64,000 bases of DNA, from positions 516,490 to 580,489 of the forward strand of contig QQVN01000003.1 in the NCBI GenBank assembly GCA_003352285.1, given 5' to 3'. Origin of the DNA: Thermoproteota archaeon. Its GTDB lineage: Archaea > Thermoproteota > Nitrososphaeria > Nitrososphaerales > Nitrosopumilaceae. A model generated the notes under the pieces. That model was not told where the DNA came from and did not search any database. It was given only the letters and a program-made list of their open reading frames with translations. Positions 1 through 9,361 of this stretch are shown in pieces (within the stretch, counting starts at the first letter, position 1; each line of letters opens with the position of its first letter). Made by a program: the position numbers and the translations under genes.

Positions 1-367
1 GAATCTGTGCATTCTGTGATGATAAATTTTCTAAAAATTCTACATTATCTTCTGATTCATTAATCTCTGATAAAATTGGATATGTCACCAAGCCATTGAA
101 AAAATCAATCTTTGGTGCAATGACTCGGTTTTTGTGTCTTTGAATGGTCTTGATTAGCTGAGAGATTTTATCGATTGGTGGCTCTGCAGTTGAAACTTCG
201 GATGTTTTTTCTTCAGTCTTTGAATCAAGAGGCTCTGTTGCCTTTTGCCTATGCAAAAATGAGTTAATCATGGCCTGCTTTAGGGGTATTTTATCTGGTT
301 TTAGCTCAGAATTGGCCTCTTTTTGGGTATTTTCTTCATTTTTTAGCCGATTTTTATTAAACATCAT
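1..367 (-). CDS. Hypothetical protein, C-terminus cut by the window edge
   Basis: An open frame runs on the minus strand from tandem ATG codons at 367/364 off the left edge, so about 122 N-terminal residues are visible. They begin MMFNKNRLKNEENTQ, then a charged, low-complexity stretch rich in E, K, S and P up to about residue 65, then a more folded-looking segment (KISQLIKTIQRHKNRVIAPK, then FFNGLVTYPILSEINES). No transmembrane segment or catalytic motif is visible. It is divergent from the filament ATPase gene starting at 461 and shares that 93-bp intergenic promoter region. I do not recognise the family; a link with filament assembly is only inferred from position. Confidence 0.6.
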   Translation of the reverse strand, partial: MMFNKNRLKNEENTQKEANSELKPDKIPLKQAMINSFLHRQKATEPLDSKTEEKTSEVSTAEPPIDKISQLIKTIQRHKNRVIAPKIDFFNGLVTYPILSEINESEDNVEFLENLSSQNAQI

Positions 368-460
368 AATTTTCCCCTCTATCCCTACCTCTAACTAGTA
401 AATCCGAATTGGGCATAGGTATTATCGAATTTTATCGGATGTAAGACGAATGTTGTTCAT

Positions 461-2146
461 TTGTCCGAACAATTGTTTAAGAAAATTATTTTTGCACTAG
501 AATCATTGGAGTTTAAAATTATCAAGGATATCCTCCCCAAGGTAAAGTTAAGATCTATTCTAAATGGAAAAACAGAGTTTGATTATGTATCTAATGCAGA
601 TTCTACAAAGCTGAATCTTGCATCCCTGCCAAAAACAGTAGAAGAAGATGTAGACCCAAGCATTCCAAAGTTTTTCTCTGTATCAAAGCTGGATTTTGAT
701 GGTGTAGAAATACACGGTGGTGTTGTAAAAGATCCCACATCAAAGAGCGGTGTACGATACATGGTGATTCAGCCAAGATTAAGCATTCGTGATAAGAAAA
801 ATTTTGATATTATTAGAAAATTATTGATGAGTGAATTAACAGTATCACTGCATGAAATAAAGACAAAAAAGGATGCAGAAAAACGACTCAAAAAGAAGAT
901 TATACAATTAATTAAAAAATACAAACTAGAAATTCCGACCAAAAATCTATCAAAGATTTCATACTATGCAATTAGGGATTTTATCTATCTTGGAAAGATT
1001 GAGCCATTAATGCGAGACCACATGGTTGAAGAAGTCAGTTGTGATGGAACAGGCATTCCATTATACGTATGGCACAGAGAGTACGAGTCCATTCCAACAA
1101 ATGTTGTGTTTACTACGGATGCTGAGCTAAACAACTTTGCAAGAAAGGTATCCTACGTATGTGGAAAACATGTATCCATGGCAAATCCAATTATTGATGC
1201 ATCATTACCAGATGGTTCTAGAATTAATCTTACACTTGGACATGAAATTACAAAACGCGGTAGTACATTTACTATCAGAAGATTCAGAGCAGACCCAATT
1301 ACCATTATAGACTTGATAAAATTTGGTACAATGAATTCAGATATTGCAGCATATCTTTGGTATATTGCAGAAAAAAATTCTACAATGCTAGTAGCTGGTG
1401 GAACTGCCAGTGGAAAGACGACAGCACTAAACGCACTAGCATCATTTATCCGTCCTGGACAGAAAATAGTCAGTATAGAGGATACCCAGGAGCTAAACTT
1501 GCCTCATGAAAACTGGATTCCTGCTGTATCAAGACAGAACTTTACAGATGGACAAATCGGTGAGATTAACCAGTATGATTTGCTCAGAGCAGCACTCAGA
1601 CAAAGACCAGATATTATCATCGTAGGGGAAACAAGAGGACGAGAGGCATACACGCTATTTCAGGCAATGGCTACAGGTCACGGTGGCTTCTCATCAATAC
1701 ATGCAGATTCAGTTGAGGCAACACTGACAAGATTGGCATCATCTCCAATGGATATTCCTAAACCATTAATTGCAAACACATTAGACCTTATCACATTACA
1801 GCTAAAAATTCGCGTCAAGGACAAATCAGTTAGAAGAATTATTCAGATTTCTGAAATTGCAGGACTAGATGAGGAAACAAACGAAATCAAAACACATGAG
1901 ATATTCAAGTGGAATCCTAACCAAGACATTCACCAGTATGCAGGAAATAGTGTTGTCCTAGAAAAGATCAAGGATAGAACAGGTGAAAGTGATGAAGAGA
2001 TTGACTTTGAGCTAAAGAAGAGAAAGATTGCCCTAGAGTGGATGGTAAAAAATGATATCCGAAAACACAAAGAAGTAACAAAGAATGTACTGGAATTCTA
2101 TTCAGATCCTGAGCGATTCTATGAAAGAAAGAGAATGGTGGTATGA
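461..2146 (+). CDS. Type II/IV secretion (archaellum/pilus) assembly ATPase, GspE/TadA/FlaI family
   Basis: Hexameric secretion ATPase expected to power assembly of a type IV pilus-like filament at the cytoplasmic membrane. Walker A (GGTASGKTT) lies near residue 313, Asp-box/Walker B (IIIVGETRGREA) near 385, and the His box (TGHGGFSSIHADS) near 405. The ~200 residues before them form the usual FlaI/TadA N-terminal domain. At 561 aa it is slightly longer than typical FlaI, with a charged C-terminal tail. The only plausible start is TTG at 461; upstream in-frame codons contain no ATG. The stop overlaps the start of the next gene (ATGATG at 2143), so the membrane platform genes are co-transcribed. 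Family assignment is firm; whether it drives pili, an archaellum or another filament cannot be told from sequence. Confidence 0.93.
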   Translation: MSEQLFKKIIFALESLEFKIIKDILPKVKLRSILNGKTEFDYVSNADSTKLNLASLPKTVEEDVDPSIPKFFSVSKLDFDGVEIHGGVVKDPTSKSGVRYMVIQPRLSIRDKKNFDIIRKLLMSELTVSLHEIKTKKDAEKRLKKKIIQLIKKYKLEIPTKNLSKISYYAIRDFIYLGKIEPLMRDHMVEEVSCDGTGIPLYVWHREYESIPTNVVFTTDAELNNFARKVSYVCGKHVSMANPIIDASLPDGSRINLTLGHEITKRGSTFTIRRFRADPITIIDLIKFGTMNSDIAAYLWYIAEKNSTMLVAGGTASGKTTALNALASFIRPGQKIVSIEDTQELNLPHENWIPAVSRQNFTDGQIGEINQYDLLRAALRQRPDIIIVGETRGREAYTLFQAMATGHGGFSSIHADSVEATLTRLASSPMDIPKPLIANTLDLITLQLKIRVKDKSVRRIIQISEIAGLDEETNEIKTHEIFKWNPNQDIHQYAGNSVVLEKIKDRTGESDEEIDFELKKRKIALEWMVKNDIRKHKEVTKNVLEFYSDPERFYERKRMVV

Positions 2147-3069
2147 TGACATTTCTTTCCAGTCAGAACAAATCAAAGAAACATGATGAGGCAACATCAT
2201 CATTACAAGTTCTTAGCTATCGATTACTCAAAAATCACGTCCAACCATTATACCCAAGATTAGCATCCCTTGAAAAGAATCTAAAACAGGCAATGATGCC
2301 AATTCCATTTGATGTCTATGTGTGTAGTATGGTTTTTTTCAGTCTTATTGCAGGAATAGTAGGTGTTGCAGTTAGTATTGCAGCTGCATTTTTTGTTAAC
2401 ATCCAACCAGTTGCATTTGCATTCTTACTTCCCATATTAGCTGGATGTGGCATTGGTACTGCAACGTTTTTTGTTTTGCAGATGCTTCCCTCAATTAATG
2501 TTAAAAACAGAGCAAGCAAGCTAACAGAGGAATTACCTCATTTTATTGGATACATGGCAACACTAGCTACTAGTGGTCTTGCACTGGAGGGAATCTTCAA
2601 GGCAATTGCAAATGAGGATTCAGATGAGGAAATAGTAAAGGACTGTCGATTCATCACAAGAAATATTGAGATTTTAGGCATGGATTTAGTTAGTGCCATA
2701 GCTGATTTAATCAAAAGAGCACCCAAAGGCCCCTATGCAGAACTACTAGAAGGTGCCATCATCACAGTACAAACAGGTGGAAACCTCAAAGAGTATTTCA
2801 TTGCAACTGCAAAGGTTCAGCTAGAAGAAAAAAAGATGGCACTTCGAAAATCAACTGAATCACTAGGGGTAATGGCCGAGATGTATACCATTTTGCTAAT
2901 TGTTTTCCCACTGATGGCAGTAATCATGTTATCCATCATGGCAATTATGAGTCCAGATTTAGCTGGCTTTGATCTTATTCAGTTAATGAATCTTCTAACG
3001 TATGTATTGGTTCCATTCTTTGGTGTATTACTTTTGTTTATGATGGATTCAATGGTGCCAAAGAGGTAA
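2143..3069 (+). CDS. Type II secretion system F / TadB-like membrane platform protein (first of two)
   Basis: Polytopic membrane protein that would form the platform on which the ATPase at 461-2146 acts. A soluble N-terminal stretch is followed by hydrophobic segments at about residues 60-87 and 91-115, a cytoplasmic helical domain with GspF character (ELPHFIGYMATLATSGLALE, ~128-240), and a further hydrophobic pair at ~247-269 and ~284-304. The start overlaps the ATPase stop by 4 bp, indicating translational coupling. The following gene encodes a second protein of the same class, an arrangement like TadB/TadC or a FlaJ split in two. Function is inferred from family and context. Confidence 0.88.
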   Translation: MMTFLSSQNKSKKHDEATSSLQVLSYRLLKNHVQPLYPRLASLEKNLKQAMMPIPFDVYVCSMVFFSLIAGIVGVAVSIAAAFFVNIQPVAFAFLLPILAGCGIGTATFFVLQMLPSINVKNRASKLTEELPHFIGYMATLATSGLALEGIFKAIANEDSDEEIVKDCRFITRNIEILGMDLVSAIADLIKRAPKGPYAELLEGAIITVQTGGNLKEYFIATAKVQLEEKKMALRKSTESLGVMAEMYTILLIVFPLMAVIMLSIMAIMSPDLAGFDLIQLMNLLTYVLVPFFGVLLLFMMDSMVPKR

Positions 3070-3074
3070 GATGC

Positions 3075-4019
3075 ATGCAAGAGTTTCAAAAGAATCTAAA
3101 TGATGTTGAAGTTCCAAAGCTTTCATTCTTTCATTCAGAGAAATTCAAGATTGGAATTGCATCAGCTGTTGCAAGTGGAGTCATACTATTTCTTAGCTTT
3201 TATCTTTCAGAATTATCAATTACTACAGGAATCAAAGATATTGGAATTGTATTTGGGATTTTAACTGGAATTGTTCCAATCACTCTACTTCAAGTTAGGG
3301 AATCCCAAAGAAAAGATAGTATTGATAGAAATTTACCATTGTTTTTGTTATCACTAGTTAGTGCAGTACAGAGTGGTTCTAATTTAATCAAAGCAATTGA
3401 ACAAGCAGGAGATCGAAACATGGGTGCATTAACACCTGAGCTAAAAAACCTTCGAGCAAATATTAGCTGGGGAATTCCAATTGATGATGCATTTGAAAAC
3501 TTTGCAAACAGGATGGGTACCAAAATTTCACGCAGAGTAGTAGTACTATTACAAATGGCACTAAAGATTGGTGGTGATATCACAACAAACCTTGAGATGA
3601 TTCAAAAGCATGTCACTGAATTACAAAATTTAGAAAAAGAAAGAAAATCAAATCTTCAGCCATACACCTATACAATTTACATCTCTTATGCAGTGTTTAT
3701 CGGAATAGCAGTAATTCTATCATCTCAGTTCTTTGCTGAAATTGAGACAGTGCAAGAGATGCTAAAAAACACAATGAAGATGACTGGAAGTAACGGTGCA
3801 GGGTTTTTCACTGCATTAGCAGACATTGAGATTGATCAGTTAAATTCACTGCTATTCAATATGGCCCTAGTTGAGGCAATATTTGGTGGCCTGGCAGCAG
3901 GAAAGATTGGTTCAGGAACCTATGTTTCAGGAATCAAACATGTAGTAATTATGGTAGTAATAGCGGTCCTGGCATTTGCGCTAATCAATACTGATTCCAT
4001 TGGAACAATAGGCATCTAG
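3075..4019 (+). CDS. Type II secretion system F / TadC-like membrane platform protein (second of two)
   Basis: Second GspF/TadC-type platform protein of the filament operon. Hydrophobic segments lie near residues 31-50, 57-77, 197-216 and 288-309; the cytoplasmic domain between them contains the family-like run DRNLPLFLLSLVSAVQSGSN followed by ISWGIPIDDAFENFANRMG. It starts 5 bp after the previous stop. A gene for a prepilin, prepilin peptidase or FlaH/FlaG-type accessory protein is absent from the immediate neighbourhood; the nearest candidate filament subunit is the archaellin-like gene at 45050-45733. Confidence 0.87.
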   Translation: MQEFQKNLNDVEVPKLSFFHSEKFKIGIASAVASGVILFLSFYLSELSITTGIKDIGIVFGILTGIVPITLLQVRESQRKDSIDRNLPLFLLSLVSAVQSGSNLIKAIEQAGDRNMGALTPELKNLRANISWGIPIDDAFENFANRMGTKISRRVVVLLQMALKIGGDITTNLEMIQKHVTELQNLEKERKSNLQPYTYTIYISYAVFIGIAVILSSQFFAEIETVQEMLKNTMKMTGSNGAGFFTALADIEIDQLNSLLFNMALVEAIFGGLAAGKIGSGTYVSGIKHVVIMVVIAVLAFALINTDSIGTIGI

Positions 4020-4048
4020 GCGTAGATTTATGCCTAAATCCTGTTCAA

Positions 4049-4969
4049 TTGTCCGTTCAATTTAGACACCAAATTGAGTATTACTGGGAATTTCCAAGAA
4101 AAATTACATTGGCTCAGAAAGCATACTCTAGTCTAGGTATTGGAGAAGGCGATGAAAAGACTCCGCATCTTAGCCATATTGATGAATTAGGAAAGGAGTT
4201 AGCATCAGTGCTAGACCTAGAAGAACTAGAAGGTCATATCTATCTGAATCTGTTACGAACAGGTCCAATTACTGCTAGTGCATTAGCAAAAGAGCTTGAT
4301 ATCGACAGAGCAAAGACATACAGAACAATTGACAAGCTAGTAAGTGAAGGATTGGTATCAACCACATTTTCAAATCCTAAATTATGTATTCCAATTGATC
4401 CTGAAGAAGCACTAAAAATTGTTCTAAGAAAAAAACAAGATGAGCTAAACAAGATTAAAAAAGTTGGAGAAAAAGTAATTCAACGAGTACAAGGAGTTGT
4501 TACTGCAGGATACGGAACAAATGTTCCAACATTTAGAATTGCTCAAGGTTTAACAAACATTTATGCAAATATTGAAAAATTAATTGAAGAGTCATCTGAT
4601 GTTGTGTATGTAGTAACTACAATCAAGGATATCTCAAAAATGTATCATACAAATATTCCTGAAAAGATCAAAGTTTGTGAAAAGAAAGGCGGCTCAGTAA
4701 GATTGCTAGTAGATATTGAGGATGACAAGATGTTACCATTTGTAAAACGCTTTGCTGCAACTGAGACCAAAATTGGCAAGTTACCATCAAAAGGAAGAAT
4801 CATCGTATCAAAAGGAAATCAAATGATAATGTCAGATGCTACTGCAAAGGGTTCAATGAGCTCAAGCACTGAAACTGACTTTGCATTATGTACAAATTCA
4901 TATGAGATGGTAAGCAACATTCTCAGTCTTTGTAACTTTTTGTGGAAAGCAGGAAAGCCAGTTACTTAG
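4049..4969 (+). CDS. TrmB-family transcriptional regulator
   Basis: A winged helix-turn-helix of TrmB type spans about residues 55-115 (LEGHIYLNLLRTGPITASAL through DRAKTYRTIDKLVSEGLVST), followed by a coiled linker and a C-terminal sensor-like domain (~150-300, FRIAQGLTNIYANIEKLIEE...). TrmB proteins sense sugars or other small ligands, or act as general regulators in archaea. The start shown is TTG 29 bp after the filament operon, and a later start is possible because the first ~40 residues are not needed for the domain. A weak hairpin (TAGGC/GCCTA, 4017-4036) lies in the gap. Its place directly behind the pilus genes suggests, but does not prove, that it regulates them. Confidence 0.85.
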   Translation: MSVQFRHQIEYYWEFPRKITLAQKAYSSLGIGEGDEKTPHLSHIDELGKELASVLDLEELEGHIYLNLLRTGPITASALAKELDIDRAKTYRTIDKLVSEGLVSTTFSNPKLCIPIDPEEALKIVLRKKQDELNKIKKVGEKVIQRVQGVVTAGYGTNVPTFRIAQGLTNIYANIEKLIEESSDVVYVVTTIKDISKMYHTNIPEKIKVCEKKGGSVRLLVDIEDDKMLPFVKRFAATETKIGKLPSKGRIIVSKGNQMIMSDATAKGSMSSSTETDFALCTNSYEMVSNILSLCNFLWKAGKPVT

Positions 4970-4971
4970 CT

Positions 4972-7089
4972 TTAATCTAAATCAACTATAACTGCAGCTT
5001 TTTCAGAATCTTCTAGTGTATCTCTGACACCATTTAGAATGTGGCTAGTAGATGTAAGGCTAGAATAGTCAGTTAGTTTCAAATTATTTAGCAAAAATAC
5101 TCGTGGTGCAATCTCACTTGATTTTGATTCTAAGAATTCATCTAATTCTTCAAGGATTGAAATTTTTCCGCCCTGAAAGAGTCGACCGTTTTTAATTGAG
5201 AGTTTTTGTTTACCATATCTATCTAAAACTATAATGTGATGTCTATCCTTTTTGCTAAATAATTTCTTGACCGCAATGTGTCCTGTGAACACAAAATAAT
5301 GATCAGACTCAAAGCTAAGGTCAACTAGTTCTTCAGAAATATCGATGATTTCAGCTGCCCTTGTCGTGGCCTGTTCAAGTGTAAATACCGTTTTGTTTGT
5401 AAACTCACTATCAAGCTCCACATTTCCTATGGCAGTGAGTCGCAATACTGCCTTTTCAGGGATAAACTCGGTGTCTATAACTATCGATTCAGGTACTGCT
5501 CCCTTTTTCACCATGACATCATGAATCTGCTTCTCGGCCTCTGATATCAATTCAGGAGTGGGATGTACCATCGATTTTTCCAGTTCTTCTTGAATCATTG
5601 ATGAGGCTACACCAATTGATGAGATTACTTCTGCATGCTCTGCTTTGTAGTATTGGATTCCAAGCTGTTTTGCCACAAAGGGAACCAAAACTGATGCACC
5701 ACCGCCACCTCCGATTATCTTTGTGTTATTTGGGTTAAGCTTGAACTCTTTGAGAATCTTGCTGATGGTCTTTGTAATCTGAAATGATGAGGTCTGAATG
5801 ACAGACATTGCTACGGTAGAATACGAAACGCCTAATTTTTTACCAAGCAGTTCCAGCGCAATTTTTGCTGATTCCTGATTTCCATAGGAGTAATCATCTT
5901 TTTCAATCATTCCTAGTGCATTTGCAGCACACGTATTGGTAATCGCATATGTATTTTCTTTACATTTGATTACGACATACTCCTCATCATTTTCTTTTGG
6001 TTTTATGGTATCAATTTTTCCTGTTTTTAGCTCTTCAGGATCTGCAAAACAGGAATATTTCAGGCCCGCAATATGTGCACTTCGTGGTCCCACTTGGTTT
6101 ACCGAATTATTTTTCAGATTAATCATACTTCCGCCTGCAACACCTAAAATTCTCACATCCATGGAACGAATGCATGTTGGATGCTCATTAATTGTAACAT
6201 ACTTTATCTCAGGCTTGCCATTTTTAATAATACAGATGTTGGTACTTGTGCCACCTACTTCTACAAAAATTCCATTTGTTACTTTTAGATGCAGTAATGC
6301 CCCTGCAACACTGGCTGCCGGTCCAGACAAAATTGTTAGAATGGGTTTTGTCTTGAATGTATCCATACTTGTTATTCCACCATCTCCTTTCATGATCATT
6401 AATGGTGATGTTACACCAGTATTTCGTATTGCCTCTTCAACGTAGTTTGCAACCTGAAAAGTTTTTGGTAACACACTTGCATTTACTGCTGCAGTCAAAG
6501 TTCTAATTTCTAATCCATAAATTCCAGACACTTCATGTGATGAAGTAGACGGCATCTCAAGTTTGCTTGCATTCTCCATAATGAATAATTCATTTGATGG
6601 GTCATCTACACCAAATGCCTCTGTTGCAACTATTGCCTTTGCTCCTTTTTCTCGTAGTTTCTCCAAGGTATGCTGTACATCCTCAGGACCAACTATCTTT
6701 GATGTATCCAAAAACTCATGTTCAACTTTAAGATCATTTTTTGAATTAATTTTTGTATCTTGCAGTTTTGTTCTCTTAACAACATCACGTTTTTCTGGCC
6801 CAACACCCATTGCAACAATTCCAACCTTTGCCACATCTGCTTCTAGTAGTGCATTGATTGCTTGTGTTGTACTATGAGAGATTAGCTCAATGTCTGCAAT
6901 ATCAATCTGAGATTCTTTTAGAATATTTTGTAAAGCAATGACTATTCCCTCAGATACGCCTTTTTTTGCCTGATGAGTTGTAGGAACAGTAGATTTTGCT
7001 AAAATTGCACCAGTCTGTACATCAATTGCTACTGCTTTTGTAAAGGTTCCACCAACATCTATTCCGATTCTAACTCGTTTGTTTGACAT
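4972..7089 (-). CDS. Hydantoinase/oxoprolinase family protein (HyuA-like)
   Basis: The N-terminus has the hydantoinase/oxoprolinase N domain (IGIDVGGTFTKAVAIDVQTG, residues 7-26), an actin-like ATPase fold; a second phosphate-binding signature (VEVGGTSTNICIIKNGKPEI) lies near residue 280 and a glycine-rich loop (IGGGGGASVLVPFVAKQLGI) near 465. At 705 aa it matches HyuA-type subunits. No partner HyuB gene is present. It overlaps the 3' end of the FTR1 permease gene by 20 bp on the same strand, so the two are almost certainly co-transcribed. Family members use ATP to open lactam-like rings or carboxylate ketones; the real substrate is unknown. The membership is clear, the reaction is not. Confidence 0.88.
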   Translation of the reverse strand: MSNKRVRIGIDVGGTFTKAVAIDVQTGAILAKSTVPTTHQAKKGVSEGIVIALQNILKESQIDIADIELISHSTTQAINALLEADVAKVGIVAMGVGPEKRDVVKRTKLQDTKINSKNDLKVEHEFLDTSKIVGPEDVQHTLEKLREKGAKAIVATEAFGVDDPSNELFIMENASKLEMPSTSSHEVSGIYGLEIRTLTAAVNASVLPKTFQVANYVEEAIRNTGVTSPLMIMKGDGGITSMDTFKTKPILTILSGPAASVAGALLHLKVTNGIFVEVGGTSTNICIIKNGKPEIKYVTINEHPTCIRSMDVRILGVAGGSMINLKNNSVNQVGPRSAHIAGLKYSCFADPEELKTGKIDTIKPKENDEEYVVIKCKENTYAITNTCAANALGMIEKDDYSYGNQESAKIALELLGKKLGVSYSTVAMSVIQTSSFQITKTISKILKEFKLNPNNTKIIGGGGGASVLVPFVAKQLGIQYYKAEHAEVISSIGVASSMIQEELEKSMVHPTPELISEAEKQIHDVMVKKGAVPESIVIDTEFIPEKAVLRLTAIGNVELDSEFTNKTVFTLEQATTRAAEIIDISEELVDLSFESDHYFVFTGHIAVKKLFSKKDRHHIIVLDRYGKQKLSIKNGRLFQGGKISILEELDEFLESKSSEIAPRVFLLNNLKLTDYSSLTSTSHILNGVRDTLEDSEKAAVIVDLD

Positions 7090-9295
7090 TTTCCTTCTTC
7101 CAAGATTTTCGCATTTGAGCGATCTTCTTTTCTTTTCTTGGATTAATAACTAGTATGTATGATACTGCGGCCACATAGATACCAAGTAGGACTATTTGGC
7201 CAATTAGAGTCTCAAGTGTGGGGTAAATTCCAGTCATGTGTGCCAAAGTGATATCAAGCCTTGGAATAATGCCAATCATTCCGGTGTAGGGCACTATGTC
7301 TAGTATCTGCAATTCTCGAATGGCATTGCCCAAGAATGCAATTGAGAGGTATGCGCCAATGCCCATGGTTAAACCAAACAGTACTCGCAGTGGAAGTCGC
7401 TTTCCAATCTTTCTCATGAAAAAGTACAATCCTAGTAATGATGCCATTCCCAAGACAAATCCCAGTAAAACATATGCTTCCATGTATTTTGCAAATCCAA
7501 ACATTGCCTGATAGAACAATACAGACTCAAATCCCTCACGATATACAGTAAAGAATGACAGCATAACAAAGACCATCACACTTCCTGTAGTTGTTGCCTG
7601 CCAGACCTTTGCTTTTACAAACTCCATCCATTTTTTGTGTTCAATCTTATTTAGAATCCAGAAGCTGACATAAAACAGAACAGCCGTTGCAGACAACGCA
7701 GCTATTGCCTCAATTAGTTCTCTACTTGCACCCGAGATTGAGATGATATAATTTGCAACAACCCATGTTGCACCTGTTGCACCAATTGCAGCTATGATTC
7801 CATAATAGATGTATTTTTTAAATTTGATATTTCGTGATGCCTCCAAATAAGTAATAATTGCACCAAGAATTAACACAGACTCTAAACCTTCTCTGAATAT
7901 TAGTGCAAATGATGCAGAGAATGCAATCATTGGTGCAAGTGTACCTGTTCCTGTGACTAGTCTCTCTGACTCATCAAGGTTTCTTTTGATTTCAATTGCA
8001 GTCTTTTGTACTTCTTCATATGGAGCTTGCTCTTTTATTTGGTTTCTAAGCTCTGCAAAGAGATATTCCACCTCCAATGTAAAATCAGGATCAATTGGAC
8101 GCAATGGAATCTCAACATACTCGTAGCTATCAAGGTATGCAGTTCTTGCAGTGGCATATGCTGATTGATAATCTTCATTTTGATAGTGAATCATCATTTC
8201 CTGAAGACTGTCTCTAATGAAATCAATCTCGTTTTTCACGCTAGACTTTGCATCATCAGATGCATCACCCATTGCCTTGAGTACACGAGATTCTGCAAAT
8301 GCAGCATTTGGATTTGGATTATTCTGCAAATGTTCCATGACTTTTCCTTCTGCAGTGTTTAGATCAGGGATGATTGATTCAGTCAAGAAAATTTTGATTC
8401 GGTTAGCATCTTGCTTGTTTTTGATCATATCACGTAGTTCTTCTCTCATATCCCACTCCAAAGTATACAGTAACTCAGAGTCCACTCGCTCAATGTTTGG
8501 TTCTAGATACTCAAAGTTTTCAAGATATGCTTCAATTGCTAGCTCTTCTGCTGCGGCATAATCTCCTTCATCTAATTTCACTAGTAGTTGATCATACAAA
8601 GTGTAAATTTTATCATAAAGAGACTTTTCATCAAAGAAGACGTTTTCTGTTCCAACCAAATCCCTCTGTATTGCAGAAGTCATTGCCCCCACTGTAACAA
8701 AATTAGCTTTGTTTTCAACCATCTCTAGTAATTCTTTGTAAAAGGATACTAGCTCCTCATGCAGTCTAGTATCAAAACTAGTTTCTTGTAAAAATCTCTG
8801 CTCAGATTCTGAAAAAAGCGTCTTTGCTAATTTGTATGATGATTCTTTGTTCTTGTCGATAAATTTTTGATATTCTTCATCAGCTATAATCATCATATCT
8901 GATATCATAAATTCTGCCGCATAATCAGAAATAGAATATGTGTCAAGTAAATTCAAAATTTGGCCAATGATTGTAGATGCCTCCTGTGGGTTTGATGTAA
9001 TCGTAGATGGTAAATCAAGGAGAAGTAGGTGAATCTCATCAGTAGTATCAGGATTATTTTCCCTTAATGGAAGCAGGTTATTTGCAAATTGGGCGGATGC
9101 AATCTTGGAGTATTCCTCTGCATCTGCAGTGTTTCCTTGTGAAATCTGCTCATCAGTGTATGTGAGAATTACTTTGGTAATTTCAATCACGGAATATGCT
9201 TTGGAATCAGCAGATTGTGCATAACTTGTTTGGTTGACTCCTGTAAAGGCTAGCGATACGGCAAGAAACAACAAAACAAATCTGCCAAAAGCCAT
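7070..9295 (-). CDS. FTR1-family iron permease with large extracellular helical domain
   Basis: Predicted high-affinity iron permease. A signal peptide (residues 1-26, ending SYAQS) precedes a ~420-residue helical extracellular region, then seven or so hydrophobic helices from ~455 to 720. The two FTR1 iron motifs are intact: REGLE at 468-472 and REGFE at 586-590. The extracellular part contains two copies of a module, residues ~243-305 and ~374-436, each with an AYL-x2-(F/Y)EY-(L/V)E-P core and an acidic ELR helix; the same module ends the neighbouring PEFG-CTERM protein. ATG at 9295 lies ~27 bp after a TATA box (9317-9326), so the mRNA is probably leaderless. A palindrome shared with two neighbouring promoters sits just upstream of it. 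Confidence 0.92.
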   Translation of the reverse strand: MAFGRFVLLFLAVSLAFTGVNQTSYAQSADSKAYSVIEITKVILTYTDEQISQGNTADAEEYSKIASAQFANNLLPLRENNPDTTDEIHLLLLDLPSTITSNPQEASTIIGQILNLLDTYSISDYAAEFMISDMMIIADEEYQKFIDKNKESSYKLAKTLFSESEQRFLQETSFDTRLHEELVSFYKELLEMVENKANFVTVGAMTSAIQRDLVGTENVFFDEKSLYDKIYTLYDQLLVKLDEGDYAAAEELAIEAYLENFEYLEPNIERVDSELLYTLEWDMREELRDMIKNKQDANRIKIFLTESIIPDLNTAEGKVMEHLQNNPNPNAAFAESRVLKAMGDASDDAKSSVKNEIDFIRDSLQEMMIHYQNEDYQSAYATARTAYLDSYEYVEIPLRPIDPDFTLEVEYLFAELRNQIKEQAPYEEVQKTAIEIKRNLDESERLVTGTGTLAPMIAFSASFALIFREGLESVLILGAIITYLEASRNIKFKKYIYYGIIAAIGATGATWVVANYIISISGASRELIEAIAALSATAVLFYVSFWILNKIEHKKWMEFVKAKVWQATTTGSVMVFVMLSFFTVYREGFESVLFYQAMFGFAKYMEAYVLLGFVLGMASLLGLYFFMRKIGKRLPLRVLFGLTMGIGAYLSIAFLGNAIRELQILDIVPYTGMIGIIPRLDITLAHMTGIYPTLETLIGQIVLLGIYVAAVSYILVINPRKEKKIAQMRKSWKKENVKQTS

Positions 9296-9316
9296 ACGGC
9301 AAATTCTCTGTAACCT

Positions 9317-9353
9317 AAATTTAAATGAGATAGTTATTCTATGATTATAGAAT
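9317..9353 (-). promoter_or_regulatory. Promoter of the FTR1-hyuA operon: TATA box plus 18-bp palindromic operator
   Basis: Read on the minus strand, an AT-rich TATA element (ATTTAAATTT, 9317-9326) is centred about 26 bp before the ATG at 9295. Immediately upstream at 9336-9353 is ATTCTATGATTATAGAAT, with perfect ATTCTAT/ATAGAAT arms. The same 18-bp form, ATTCYA-N6-TAGAAY, occurs at matching positions before the genes starting at 10927 and 11685. Confidence 0.65.
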
Positions 9354-9361
9354 GAGAACCA

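Noticed and set aside
5936-6877. Long plus-strand open frames opposite the HyuA-like gene
   Set aside because: They are antisense shadows of a clear coding gene; their translations are Ser/Phe/Ile-rich without motifs.
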